The notes: generated by a model not told the origin, from the sequence alone. A stretch of DNA of 64,000 bases from Bacteroidota bacterium (GCA_022567155.1 JADFHN010000012.1:1-64000), one strand, 5' to 3'. Positions 36,406 to 48,071 are shown, counted from the stretch's first letter. A program made the numbers and translations.

Positions 36406-39400
36406 TCAGAATCCTTCATCATCATCATCCGAAACATCCTTCTTTTTTTCCTCATCGGCCTGTATATCTGCGCCCAGGTCATAAGGTTCCTTAATCCCGT
36501 AATAAATCCGGCGGAATTCATTAACAAAGCTCTGGGTTTCACCACGATCGCCAGGGGCAAACACAAACTCATTGATTTTTGTTTTTCCCTGATTGGTTTT
36601 TTGTTTGACCAGGTCATTCAGCTCCTTTACTGAAGAATAAATAAGCAGTTTGTTATCCTCATAACTGAAATAGTACCAATATTCAGGCGCTGCTTTGATA
36701 AACAGGTCGATCCGGTCGCCGTCAACCCCTTTTCGAATCTCAAAAAAGCTTTCAAAAGATGCATTAATATCGTTACGAAGAACATTTGAAATACCCAGAA
36801 CCCCCTTATCGTTATAAAATGCTTTCTGATCGTCCGACCACTTCAAACTAAGCTCGCTGAACGTAAATGGTTTTACCAGTTTTGGCGACATGGAGGCAAG
36901 CGGAATATAGGCTTCCGATGATCGTTTTTCGTATTCTTTCGCGGCTTTGTCGCCAATCATATCTGCAAGTTTAAATAACAGCGTAGTGCGGTCTTCAATA
37001 GCTTCCGGAGGTCCCAGCAGGTCGATCGCCTGAAGAAAACCGTCGCTCATAATTTCGTAAATTCCTGTGGGCACCTGGAAGTCCATGGTAAGAAATACAT
37101 CAAAACTAAATTCATTGGTTTCCAGGTTGCCGTCGCCGATTACGGTCGCATAGATGTTCCGGTCCTTATTGTTTTCGATAAAGCTTACGGGACCTTCAAT
37201 ATGTAGGTGGGAGGTTTCTTCCTTGTAAACCATCATTTTACCTGCATATGATAGCCCGAGATCCTTATCCTGTTCAACAATGACATATTCACTGCTGTCC
37301 GGCCTGAAACTCAGCAACCCATTGGGGATAAAAAAATCTTCATCGCCAACTTCGCGTTTGTCATTTATGAACGTACTGTACAGGCTGTAATCCCTGTAGT
37401 CGAAATGCAGGCCTGCGGTCAGCTTCTGGTCGAATTCCGTCAGACTGTAATCGAAATCAAGAATAACTTCCTGTTGCTCGGCATCACTCTCATATTGAAT
37501 CCAGGTATTATAATCGCTGATCTTTTTCAAATCAAGTTTTATAAATCCATCAAGCTTAAGCGCAGGCTTTTGGGCTTCCATGATAATATTTCCGCGGTAG
37601 AGCATTCCTGGCGATATAAGCAGCGCTTCTTTTTCCGAAACCAATCCATTCGCTACAGTTTGTAGTTCGTTTGTGCTTCTTCTCTTTTTGTCGGTTATTG
37701 GTTCAAGCCTGAAATTTTCAAGTTTGATGGCGAACGTATCCTGAACGGCATTTATAAAGCGATAGGTAGCAGACCCCGAAAATTCGTTTCTTGAAATAAT
37801 GTCAATGTTTCCATCATATAGCTGGTGGTATGCATAAAGTGTATCAATTATCAGTGTGGTGTTGGAAAGACTGCCGATCCGGGAATTTTCAAGAATCAGT
37901 ACTTCGCCGTTTTCCGGCGTTATTTTAGCATCAGCTACAGTGATATAGGGTATGCCGCTTACTGTTAATTCCAGCGTGTTGATGTCATATACCGCCTGGG
38001 TGGCATTGAAGCTTAGCGAATCCAGGTCTTCCCTGGTGGTATAAAAATAAGAATACTGAATATCTACATTCTCAGGTTTACTCATGGTAACCTTTGATTC
38101 GGCCAAATCCCATACCGCTGTAGGAATAGATGTTTTGAATTGTGCATATGGAAATTCCAGGGCTGCCTCCCCTTCAATTTCAGGGCTGATGGTGACGGTG
38201 TTTCTTAGCAGGTCAAAATTGAGACGGATATCATTACCTGCCAGCGCCGGTTTTTCCGGATCAGACGACTTAATTTCAAAATCAGCGTGCCTGGCTCTAA
38301 TGCGATCGTATTGAAAGTTATATGCTTTTGAAACTGTTTCAGAACCAAGGCTGATCAGTTTGCCTTTTCCGAACACGCCCTTATGGGTTAAGGTAGTTAG
38401 CCCGTCCAGTGATGCCAGGCCGTCGTATAATTTTATGTGCGAATCGTTGTTCCGGATATGCATACTGTCAACCGAGGGCAACCATTTCATATCAAAATTT
38501 TCGACATATATTTTTGGGTAGATCAGGCCATTAAACTCTTCTTCCTTCATATCAAACGTCAGCCCTTTTGTTGTAATCGAATCAGGATAGTAAATAAAGT
38601 CTTCTGACTGGATAGTTGTCGTGAGATATTCCATTTTCCCTTCACTTCTCAGCCCGCGCTTATCAAGAATGATCCGGTTAAAAATGCGGGCATCTCCATT
38701 AAAAAGCGGGTACCCCTCTTGGGTAACGCTATGGTCAAACCCAAGTGAATTGTCCGCCATAATATGCAATTTCTCTTTAAATTCGGGCATCATGCCACGC
38801 GAGTGAAATGTGCCAGCAAAGTTGATGGCAGCTGGATCGCTGTCACTCAGACTATCCAGATCAAATGGGGGAAGAACAAAATAGAGTGATTTGCCATATA
38901 CACCGTCCATATATTCTTTGCCGGAAAAATATACGATTGACCCCATGCCTCCTCCACTAAACCTGGGATATTCTGGATACACTTTTCGACCGGCTTTGTT
39001 ATCGGGTTTGTTTACATAAAGCGTACCCGAAGTGCCCTGAAATTCACCTAAACCTGCGATGTCTAAGGAGTCTTCTTCTGTGATCCCGGCTATCACGTTA
39101 TCAATCTTCGTTTTTTTGGAGGAACGGCTGTTCTCATCCTGAATATAAAACCGGATTTTCTCAATGTTGTTCAGATCGATAAGAAAACTATCATACCTGA
39201 AATTAAAATCCTTACCCACATACTCGAAATTGCCTGCAAACAGCCTGCCATTAAATTTAAAGCTACGGTTTTCGCCCATTGTAATCCGATTACTGTCGGG
39301 TATGATATACACATCCAGCTCTTGGGATATATAAAATTTTTCAATTCCGTTTATATATATTTCGTCTGCTTCCAAGTCGAATATGACGTTAGGCCCGGAT

Positions 39401-41208
39401 GATACGTTAGAAAGAATCAGTAAGTTATCGTAATCCACTTTTCCTCTTTTTGCCATAAAGTAGTGCCTGGCTTTTTTCTTCAGGGTAAAGGTGTAAGTAT
39501 TGCGGTCATAATTTATATAACCCCACTGAGCCAGTTCTTTCATTGCATTTTCTACCGTATTCGGATTGAGGTCATACTGTTTTGCAATCACATCGGGGAG
39601 AACTTCCTGGCCTTTGTTTTTCCTTACAAAATCTACGGCAAGCATCAACGGATTAAAACCATAATTTTTCGACAAAGCATGCAATATTTGTGCATTGTAA
39701 TATTCTTCGGACTGAAATATGACAGGCAATTCAGATCGTCCGCTGATAATGGATATTTCGAGGCTGTCGGAATTCAGGTTCCATTTAATAATATCAGCCG
39801 TTATGTCCATATTGATAAAACTGGAGTAGAAGGGGGTATATATGTAATTGCCATCGGCACTACGTACAATAAGATCCCGGGTATATGGATTATATCTTAT
39901 GATTGCAGATGGATGAAAAATGGAATCCATTTTATGATAAATGGTAACTGAACTGCTGGATGATTCGATAAGCGAATCCTGAATTGTAAAAAATCGTGCA
40001 ATCGCCTTGAACCTGATAACTCCCTGATCTTCAACACTCAATACCGAAATTCCAAGCATTTGCGACACTGTGATGATCTGATCGCCTGCCAATGTAAATC
40101 CTCCTGATAATGAGGTGCCTGAACCTTCCTTAATCCGGATTCGTATATCATCTTTATAGGACACAAACCTGATCCCTGATTTACCTTTTTTACCATCATA
40201 GCTGAATTCTCCTTCGATGGGTGCTTCGATTTTATCCGGATATTCCAGCTTAACTGCCTTTGCACCGAAATCCGGACGACGTACATCAAAATTATATTCC
40301 GCCAGTGTTACCACAGCACGCTCTCCAAGCCCCCCGGAGGTCCAATTGACGGTGCCTTTACTTCCGGAAAACAGTCCTTTCAAAATGATAAATGAGCCTG
40401 ACGTATTTTTTATTTCCGCTTCCTTCTTAGCCGAAATTATTTTAAGATCGGTCTTATGAAAGGTAATAACGGGTCCCTCAAGGGGAGGAGGTGGATCCGG
40501 AAAATATTCCTCTTCCAATTCCTCCCCTGCATAATTATCTTCACTGTAATCATCTTCGTACGTGTCGTATCCGTAATCATCCTCATATTCATCTTCATCT
40601 TCATCTTCATAATATTCGTCTTCGTCCTCCGCATATTCATCTTCATAAAATGCATCCTGGTTTTCCTCAGCATCCATGTTGTCCACCAAAAAATCATTTA
40701 CTACGGAAGATTCATGGTATTCGAAAGTGTAACTGTGATTTGTAACGATCAGGCGGTTCGAAGAAGAAAAATACAGTGAATGGTTTTCGAAAAAATGTAT
40801 GAGCGCATTAAAATACGTAATCAGTTCCGTCGCGGAATGCAGCCTGATCACTTTTTCATTTACGTTCAACAATGCAATAAACTGCTGATCATTTAATTGC
40901 TCACTATTAATTGCAAGATCAATTATCTTAAAATATTTTAGATAGTAGGGTTTGATTTTATAGTTATGTTCAACCATGGCTTTCGCATGATTGATAATTT
41001 TAATCCGCTGGTCAGGTCCGAAACTCACCCAAAGTTTTTCAAAACTTTCTCCTATATCCATTGCTTCAGCAGATGAAGCTTTTGCAAGGTTTTCTTTTAC
41101 CCAGATTCCGAATTCATCTACGTTATCCGGAAGATCAAATTGCTGGGCCTTGACCATTGTAGCGGTCATGATAAGCATTACGGATAGTATAACTTGTATT
41201 TTCTTCAC
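36406..41208 (-). CDS. Giant exported protein of unknown function
   Basis: About 1,600 residues. The GTG at 41208 gives MKKIQVILSVMLIMTATMV with cleavage near KAQQ, a clear signal peptide; an in-frame TTG at 41259 would add 17 residues before it. Residues about 25-170 are helical. Residues about 176-240 are an extreme Asp/Glu/Tyr tract followed by FPDPPPPLEGP. From about 245 on the chain is mainly beta strands with repeated filament-like units (for example FNATQAVYDINTLELTVSGI), which loosely recall OstA/LptA-type jelly-rolls. Near residues 535-570 a helical insertion (AKQYDLNPNTVENAMKELAQ, WGYINYD) resembles a winged helix. It ends in DVSDDDDEGF. No family is recognised; a structural envelope role is inference. 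Confidence 0.8.
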   Translation of the reverse strand: MKKIQVILSVMLIMTATMVKAQQFDLPDNVDEFGIWVKENLAKASSAEAMDIGESFEKLWVSFGPDQRIKIINHAKAMVEHNYKIKPYYLKYFKIIDLAINSEQLNDQQFIALLNVNEKVIRLHSATELITYFNALIHFFENHSLYFSSSNRLIVTNHSYTFEYHESSVVNDFLVDNMDAEENQDAFYEDEYAEDEDEYYEDEDEDEYEDDYGYDTYEDDYSEDNYAGEELEEEYFPDPPPPLEGPVITFHKTDLKIISAKKEAEIKNTSGSFIILKGLFSGSKGTVNWTSGGLGERAVVTLAEYNFDVRRPDFGAKAVKLEYPDKIEAPIEGEFSYDGKKGKSGIRFVSYKDDIRIRIKEGSGTSLSGGFTLAGDQIITVSQMLGISVLSVEDQGVIRFKAIARFFTIQDSLIESSSSSVTIYHKMDSIFHPSAIIRYNPYTRDLIVRSADGNYIYTPFYSSFINMDITADIIKWNLNSDSLEISIISGRSELPVIFQSEEYYNAQILHALSKNYGFNPLMLAVDFVRKNKGQEVLPDVIAKQYDLNPNTVENAMKELAQWGYINYDRNTYTFTLKKKARHYFMAKRGKVDYDNLLILSNVSSGPNVIFDLEADEIYINGIEKFYISQELDVYIIPDSNRITMGENRSFKFNGRLFAGNFEYVGKDFNFRYDSFLIDLNNIEKIRFYIQDENSRSSKKTKIDNVIAGITEEDSLDIAGLGEFQGTSGTLYVNKPDNKAGRKVYPEYPRFSGGGMGSIVYFSGKEYMDGVYGKSLYFVLPPFDLDSLSDSDPAAINFAGTFHSRGMMPEFKEKLHIMADNSLGFDHSVTQEGYPLFNGDARIFNRIILDKRGLRSEGKMEYLTTTIQSEDFIYYPDSITTKGLTFDMKEEEFNGLIYPKIYVENFDMKWLPSVDSMHIRNNDSHIKLYDGLASLDGLTTLTHKGVFGKGKLISLGSETVSKAYNFQYDRIRARHADFEIKSSDPEKPALAGNDIRLNFDLLRNTVTISPEIEGEAALEFPYAQFKTSIPTAVWDLAESKVTMSKPENVDIQYSYFYTTREDLDSLSFNATQAVYDINTLELTVSGIPYITVADAKITPENGEVLILENSRIGSLSNTTLIIDTLYAYHQLYDGNIDIISRNEFSGSATYRFINAVQDTFAIKLENFRLEPITDKKRRSTNELQTVANGLVSEKEALLISPGMLYRGNIIMEAQKPALKLDGFIKLDLKKISDYNTWIQYESDAEQQEVILDFDYSLTEFDQKLTAGLHFDYRDYSLYSTFINDKREVGDEDFFIPNGLLSFRPDSSEYVIVEQDKDLGLSYAGKMMVYKEETSHLHIEGPVSFIENNKDRNIYATVIGDGNLETNEFSFDVFLTMDFQVPTGIYEIMSDGFLQAIDLLGPPEAIEDRTTLLFKLADMIGDKAAKEYEKRSSEAYIPLASMSPKLVKPFTFSELSLKWSDDQKAFYNDKGVLGISNVLRNDINASFESFFEIRKGVDGDRIDLFIKAAPEYWYYFSYEDNKLLIYSSVKELNDLVKQKTNQGKTKINEFVFAPGDRGETQSFVNEFRRIYYGIKEPYDLGADIQADEEKKKDVSDDDDEGF

Positions 41209-41316
41209 TAAAACAAGCCGGTTAAAACCTGAAATTCCGAAATAATTACTAATTAACAAATTACGGAGGCAACACTTTATACATTATTAAACGGGTAATT
41301 TTTGCAAACTATATAG

Positions 41317-42179
41317 CTAATCCATTAAAAATTCGCCGGATATCCACCTGTTTCGTTCGGAAAATGAAAGGTATTTCAATTGATTCAATCTTGATTTTTC
41401 CTTCATTTCATCAAGATCCGGACGATAAAATCTGCTTAAAATCAGTTTTCTGCCTGAAACCAGTAAACGTGCATAATAAGGCGTATCATACAAAAGTACA
41501 TTTTTATTGATATTGGCAAGCACGAGATCGTACCGGTTATTGCCGGCCATGTCTTCTGCCATACACTGCAAAAACCTGATTTTCCTGATATCGTTTAAAG
41601 CAGCATTTTCCTTTGTATTTTCAATCGCCCAGTCATCAATATCTATTCATGTCACATTTTTTGACCCAGGCATTTTAGCAAATATGGTCAAAATTCCTGT
41701 GCCACAACCGCAATCCAGGACGTCCATGCCACTGTGATCGGTTTGTAGCTGCGCTTCTATCATCAGCGAAGTGGTTTCGTGATTTACGGTGCCAAACGAC
41801 ATTTTCAGGTCAATTACGATTTCAATATCATACGAAGCATCTGGTTCATGAAATGATTCCCTGATCCTGCATTTGCTGCCTATTTCAACTGGGCAGAAAT
41901 TTTCTTCCCACTGTTTATTCCAGTTTTGGCGTTTGATCTTTACAACCTCCAATGAAAGGCTGGCAACTTGCCTGTACCTGCTTTTCAGTTCATCCAGTAT
42001 TTTGCCTTAAAAACACTTGCAGGTACATTGGCATTAAATCCAACACTTGTTTCGATCATACTATCAAAACCTGCATCAGCAATATCAGCAAGCAGAATCT
42101 CTCTGTAGTTTTCCTTACACGAAACTTTCAGTTCAATAAAATATATGGTTAGCACACTTACACTTAAGTAAGGTGGCAC
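41317..42179 (-). pseudogene. prmA: Ribosomal protein L11 methyltransferase, inactivated
   Basis: PrmA methylates ribosomal protein L11 and is normally about 275 residues. The N-terminal part is seen as IYFIELKVSCKENYREILLA and GFDSMIETSVGFNANVP. A one-base loss at the T4 run 42000-42003 shifts the frame; homology continues as LDELKSRYRQVASLSLEVVK, then the SAM-binding site MDVLDCGCGTGILTIFA. An in-frame TGA at 41647-41649 then replaces the codon between NVT and IDIDDWAIENTKEN, and the same frame continues through YDLVLANINKNVLL to 41317. The position directly after tpiA is the usual one in Bacteroidota and supports the identification. Two lesions argue against base-calling error alone. Confidence 0.85.
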
Positions 42180-42185
42180 GTCTGA

Positions 42186-42947
42186 TCAAAATGACCGGAT
42201 AATATCCACAAAGTCTGCCGGATTCAGCGAGGCGCCGCCTATCAGGCCGCCGTCAACATCATCAAGTGCAAAGAGTTCCTTCGCATTCGACGGTTTACAG
42301 CTTCCCCCGTATAAAATACGGCAGTTTTTAGCCGCCTTCTGACCATATTTTGATGCAAGATGGTTTCGGATAGCCTTATGCATCTCCTGAGCCTGGGCTG
42401 CAGAGGCAGTAACACCGGTACCGATAGCCCAGATGGGTTCATATGCGATTACTACCTTGCCAAACGACTCTTCGCTAAGGTGGAAGAGGCCGTTGGTCAG
42501 TTGTGTGAATACAAAATCTTCCTGACCGTTCGATTCCCTGACCGAAAGCGGTTCTCCACAACAAAAAATAGGCGTAAGCCCGTTACTCAGTGCTTGATTT
42601 ACCTTGGTTGCAAGCAATTCGTCCGATTCATTGAAATACGCGCGGCGTTCGCTATGGCCTATGATCACATAGTCCACGCCGGAAGACTTGAGCATGGCAG
42701 TCGAAACTTCACCTGTATAAGCTCCTGAATCATGCTCATTGCAATTCTGGGCTCCCAGGCAAATCTGGTCATAGTCCTGAAGAAGTTTATCCAAAACGGT
42801 TAGATGTATAAACGGCGGGACGATGATTATTTCTACCTCATTTACCGGATCTTCCTTTATCATGGTTGCTATTTCAGATACCAGCTTTAAGCCATCGTCG
42901 AGGCTATTGTTCATCTTCCAATTTCCTGCTATTATATTTTTTTTCAT
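42186..42947 (-). CDS. tpiA: Triose-phosphate isomerase
   Basis: A 253-residue glycolytic enzyme interconverting dihydroxyacetone phosphate and glyceraldehyde 3-phosphate. The catalytic Lys is in AGNWKMN, the catalytic His in IIGHSERRAYF and the catalytic Glu in VIAYEPIWAIGTGVTAS, followed by the phosphate loop YGGSCKPSNA and GLIGGASL. All are intact and the length is typical. It lies between a DUF4136 lipoprotein (21-base gap) and the prmA remnant (6-base gap). Confidence 0.97.
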   Translation of the reverse strand: MKKNIIAGNWKMNNSLDDGLKLVSEIATMIKEDPVNEVEIIIVPPFIHLTVLDKLLQDYDQICLGAQNCNEHDSGAYTGEVSTAMLKSSGVDYVIIGHSERRAYFNESDELLATKVNQALSNGLTPIFCCGEPLSVRESNGQEDFVFTQLTNGLFHLSEESFGKVVIAYEPIWAIGTGVTASAAQAQEMHKAIRNHLASKYGQKAAKNCRILYGGSCKPSNAKELFALDDVDGGLIGGASLNPADFVDIIRSF

Positions 42948-42968
42948 AAATTAAAATTTTTTATGCAT

Positions 42969-43508
42969 CTAAAATAGGCTATTGTTTTGCGAAGTAGGGG
43001 TATTTTTAAAAATTTTCTCAACGATCTGCTCGATTCTATTTTTCAGATTTTTCGGGTACTGTTCAAGCACACTATCCGCTCTTCCCTGCCATACAATCTC
43101 TCCTTTTTTTCTTTCAATAATATTAATAAAAATGGAGCCAACTTTATAATTGTAAAAATCAGTTTGAAATCCCTGCCAGTATCGATAATCTGTGGTTCGC
43201 TGTGCAACGGTATCGATTTTATTCTTAATAACAATCACAAGCTCCACCAGCAGATCCGGATATGTTTCCTGCATCTCGTAATTGCGGGATTCCATTTCAG
43301 AAATTAACGCGTCCCTGATCAGCCGTCTGATTTCTTCGTTATCATAACGCGGCATTCTGTGGTCTATTCCTTCCTGGCAGTCAGCGCAGTAAAATGTTTC
43401 ATACCTGGCAAAATCGGCTAAAGGGCTGACCGATGCAGTGTATTTCGGATTACTGCATCCTGCCAGTGTAAATAATGAAGATATAAGCAGGATCAAGAGC
43501 CTCCTCAT
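42969..43508 (-). CDS. DUF4136-type lipoprotein
   Basis: About 179 residues from ATG 43508 (MRRLLILLISSLFTLAGC), a textbook lipoprotein signal with lipobox LAGC; an in-frame ATG four codons upstream adds nothing. The mature part has DFARYETFYCADC, IRRLIRDALISEMESRNYEM and SIFINIIERKKGEIVWQGRA, the usual landmarks of DUF4136. The function of the family is unknown. The gene is a compact neighbour of tpiA and gdhA, but no functional link is evident. Confidence 0.8.
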   Translation of the reverse strand: MRRLLILLISSLFTLAGCSNPKYTASVSPLADFARYETFYCADCQEGIDHRMPRYDNEEIRRLIRDALISEMESRNYEMQETYPDLLVELVIVIKNKIDTVAQRTTDYRYWQGFQTDFYNYKVGSIFINIIERKKGEIVWQGRADSVLEQYPKNLKNRIEQIVEKIFKNTPTSQNNSLF

Positions 43509-43563
43509 AATAATCTCCAATTTACTAAATTCCGGTTTTTAATTCAACTTTATTCTACCAAAA

Positions 43564-44937
<1,374 letters not shown>

Positions 44938-45044
44938 CTAATTAAAGTACAATTGATGGTATCACAAACAATTAAATCGAATTTTAATCATTTCCCCTGA
45001 AAGTTGTGACTAAACCTCCAGGCCAGAAATACATTTTTTTATTA

Positions 45045-47867
45045 CTACACCAGAAGCTTCGGCCTGAGATATTTAGCCGTTATGTTCTCTTTTTCGCCCA
45101 TCATGCCTTCCGGAATTCCCGCATACATGATGTTTCCACCATTTTCTCCTCCGTCAGGACCAAGGTCTATGATCCAGTCTGCACATTTGATTACTTCCAC
45201 ATTGTGTTCAATGATAACCACGGTGTTTCCGTGATCCACCAATGCGTTGATGGCTTTCAAGAGAATGTTTATATCGTGAAAATGAAGCCCTGTGGTTGGC
45301 TCATCAAAGATAAATAGTATATGTTCTGATTTATTGCCTTCATTTTTGCCAATAAAAGAGGCCAGTTTTACCCTCTGTGCTTCCCCTCCACTCAGCGAAC
45401 TCGAAGATTGGCCAAGCCTGATATACCCAAGCCCTACATTATACAAGGGTTTGAGCCTGGAGAGCACCGGGATGTTTTCACTGAAAAACTCCAGACTGTC
45501 TTCCAATGTCATTTCTAACACCTCCGCAATGTTTTTTTCGTTGTAGGTTACGTCCAGTATCTCCTGTTTAAATCGTTTACCCTTGCAACTCTCACAGGTG
45601 AGATAGATATCAGCCATAAATTGCATTTCTATTTTTACTGTTCCTTCACCCTGGCATGTTTCGCACCGGCCTCCGTCCACATTGAATGAAAAATGGGCCG
45701 GTTTATAGCCCCGCTGCTTAGAAAGCGTTTGCGATGCAAATAATTGCCTGATATGGTCATAGGCTTTCACATAAGTAACCGGGTTGGAACGAGATGATTT
45801 GCCAATCGGATTCTGATTGACAAATTCAATACGGTCTATTTTCTGATAAGCTCCTTCCATCCGGTTAAATTTGCCGGTTGCCTCCGCTATCATGCCCAGG
45901 GTTTTACCAAGCGCAGGATACAGGATATTACGCAACAACGTAGATTTTCCCGATCCACTTACACCCGTGATCACGGTCATCACTCCCAGGGGAATTTTTA
46001 CATCGATATTCTTCAGGTTGTTTTCACGTATTCCCAGCAGGTTAATACTCTCACTCCATTTTCTTCGCTTTTCAGGTACGGGTATGGCTTCTTCCCCGTT
46101 CAGATATTTTGCCGTATGGGTCTTTATGCTGGCATCGATTTCGCTTAGACTACCCTGAAAAACCAGTTCTCCGCCATGCGAACCTGCATCTGGTCCGATA
46201 TCGATTATCTGGTCAGCGGCGCGCATCACCTCCTCTTCATGCTCAACGATCACCACAGTATTTCCCATATCACGCAGGGACTTGAGTACATTCACCAACC
46301 TATTGGTATCTCTGGGATGTAACCCGATGGTTGGCTCATCCAGTATATACATGGAGCCAACCAGTGCACTGCCCAGCGAGGTGGCCAGCTTAATACGCTG
46401 AAACTCTCCCCCTGACAATGTGGATGTCATTCTGTTCAAAGTCAGATAGCCCAGACCAACTTTGTTAAGATATTCCAGCCGGTAGATTATCTCCGTCAAA
46501 ATGCGGCCAGCTACTTGCTGATCGTGTTTGCCTGGTTTGAAATGCAGAAAAAATTCCTCCAGCCTGGTTATGGGTATTAATACCAGGTCAGTTATTGACT
46601 TACCTCCAATTCTCACATAATCCGCGTCTTTTCGAATCCTCGTTCCGCGGCAATCCGGGCATTTTTTTCTTCCCCTGTAGCGTGATAATAGCACCCGGTA
46701 CTGGATCTTGTGGGATTTGGATTCCAAAAACCTGAAAAAATCATTGATCCCCTTAAAATGTTCATTCCCTTTCCATAACAAATCCATTTGTTCTTCCGAA
46801 AGCGCAATAACCGGTTTGTGAATCGGGAAATCAAAGTGAACGGTTGCTTTGATGAAAGCCTCCAGCCATTTTTTCATGGTCTCGCTGCGCCACGGGGCGA
46901 TGGCTTCCTCATAAACCGAGAGACTTTTATCGGGAATTACCAGATCCGAGTCAATGCCCAGTATTTTTCCGAACCCTTCACACCTGCGGCAGGCGCCATA
47001 GGGGTTGTTGAAACTGAACATATTCACCCCGGGTTTTTCAAAAGTGATACCATCCAGTTCAAACCGGTCTGTGAATTTTCTTTTCTTTTTACCGGGAATA
47101 TCGATAATACAATCGCCATGTCCTTCAAAAAATGCCGTCTGAATCGAATCAGCCAGCCGGAACCTGCTGTCTTCATCAGCCGCCACGATGCTTCTGTCAA
47201 CCAGGATGAACACGTCATTTTTATTTTGCAACCGGCTTGTGTCCTCAAGAAAATTCTCAATAAATTCAATGGTACTTCCGGTTACCAAACGCGTGTATCC
47301 TTTGCTCAGCAGAATATTCAGTTCCTGCTCCAGAGTCCGCTCGGCTGGAACATGCATGGGATACAGTACCATGTACCGGGCACCCTCTTTCTGCCGTAGC
47401 ATATAATCTACTACATCACTCACTGAGTCACTTTTTACAACGGCGCCACTCACCGGCGAATATGTAATTCCAATTCTTGCATACAGTAATTTTAAATAAT
47501 CATATATCTCAGTGGTGGTGCCTACCGTTGACCTCGGATTACGTGTATTTACCTTCTGTTCGATGGCAATGGCGGGAGAAACCCCTTTTATATAGTCCAC
47601 TTCGGGTTTTTCCATACGGCCTAGAAACTGCCTGGCATATGCACTGAGGCTTTCCACATACATACGCTGGCCTTCGGCAAACAGCGTGTCAAATGCAAGC
47701 GAAGACTTACCTGAGCCGGAAAGGCCGGTGATTACTACCATCTTGTTACGCGGAATGGCCACACTCAGGTTTTTCAGATTGTTTACCCGGGCGCCTTTTA
47801 TTATGATATACTCCTTGGGGTCAAGTTTGTCAATATCAACCCTATTATTATTTGATGATAAATGCAT
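45045..47867 (-). CDS. uvrA: Excinuclease ABC subunit A
   Basis: A 940-residue damage-recognition ATPase of nucleotide-excision repair. Two ABC modules are complete: Walker A motifs ITGLSGSGKSSLAFDTL and ITGVSGSGKSTLLRN, signature motifs LSGGEFQRIKLATS and LSGGEAQRVKLASF, and Walker B segments YILDEPTIGLHPRD and FIFDEPTTGLHFHD. Zinc-binding cysteines are present (CRRCEGFG, CPDCRGTR, CETCQGEG, CESCKGKRF). Length is typical. A possible -7 box overlaps the region just before the ATG. Confidence 0.98.
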   Translation of the reverse strand: MHLSSNNNRVDIDKLDPKEYIIIKGARVNNLKNLSVAIPRNKMVVITGLSGSGKSSLAFDTLFAEGQRMYVESLSAYARQFLGRMEKPEVDYIKGVSPAIAIEQKVNTRNPRSTVGTTTEIYDYLKLLYARIGITYSPVSGAVVKSDSVSDVVDYMLRQKEGARYMVLYPMHVPAERTLEQELNILLSKGYTRLVTGSTIEFIENFLEDTSRLQNKNDVFILVDRSIVAADEDSRFRLADSIQTAFFEGHGDCIIDIPGKKKRKFTDRFELDGITFEKPGVNMFSFNNPYGACRRCEGFGKILGIDSDLVIPDKSLSVYEEAIAPWRSETMKKWLEAFIKATVHFDFPIHKPVIALSEEQMDLLWKGNEHFKGINDFFRFLESKSHKIQYRVLLSRYRGRKKCPDCRGTRIRKDADYVRIGGKSITDLVLIPITRLEEFFLHFKPGKHDQQVAGRILTEIIYRLEYLNKVGLGYLTLNRMTSTLSGGEFQRIKLATSLGSALVGSMYILDEPTIGLHPRDTNRLVNVLKSLRDMGNTVVIVEHEEEVMRAADQIIDIGPDAGSHGGELVFQGSLSEIDASIKTHTAKYLNGEEAIPVPEKRRKWSESINLLGIRENNLKNIDVKIPLGVMTVITGVSGSGKSTLLRNILYPALGKTLGMIAEATGKFNRMEGAYQKIDRIEFVNQNPIGKSSRSNPVTYVKAYDHIRQLFASQTLSKQRGYKPAHFSFNVDGGRCETCQGEGTVKIEMQFMADIYLTCESCKGKRFKQEILDVTYNEKNIAEVLEMTLEDSLEFFSENIPVLSRLKPLYNVGLGYIRLGQSSSSLSGGEAQRVKLASFIGKNEGNKSEHILFIFDEPTTGLHFHDINILLKAINALVDHGNTVVIIEHNVEVIKCADWIIDLGPDGGENGGNIMYAGIPEGMMGEKENITAKYLRPKLLV

Positions 47868-47874
47868 GTGGAGG

Positions 47875-47882
47875 CAAAGTTA
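47875..47882 (-). promoter_or_regulatory. Possible -7 box upstream of uvrA
   Basis: TAACTTTG on the minus strand fits TAnnTTTG exactly but ends only seven bases before the uvrA ATG, and no good TTTG box lies about 20 bases upstream. If used, the transcript would be nearly leaderless. Weak call. Confidence 0.25.
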
Positions 47883-48038
47883 ATGTAACGCCTTCTTGTT
47901 GAGAGAAATGACATTGGAATTTTTTTTAAATATAGTTGATCAGAATACAATATCCGGATATCCTTATACGTTATATGGGGTTATGCTGCTTAAAAAGCTG
48001 TTTTTTTAATTAATTATACAAAAAATAATTAAAAATAA

Positions 48039-48071
48039 TTTGCATTTATTCCATCTGTTTCCTTACATTTG
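48039..48071 (+). promoter_or_regulatory. Candidate Bacteroidota promoter for the ECF sigma operon
   Basis: TTTG at 48039-48042 and TACATTTG at 48064-48071 (exact TAnnTTTG) are separated by 21 bases. The start codon at 48157 would follow a leader of about 80 bases. The surrounding 47883-48156 is AT-rich and otherwise empty. Confidence 0.6.

Noticed and set aside
40456-40779. Plus-strand open frame of 107 codons over the acidic tract
   Set aside because: It is the antisense shadow of a repetitive Asp/Glu-coding tract; long open antisense frames are expected there.
46788-47399. 203-codon plus-strand frame inside uvrA
   Set aside because: Antisense to a fully conserved uvrA region; no family features.
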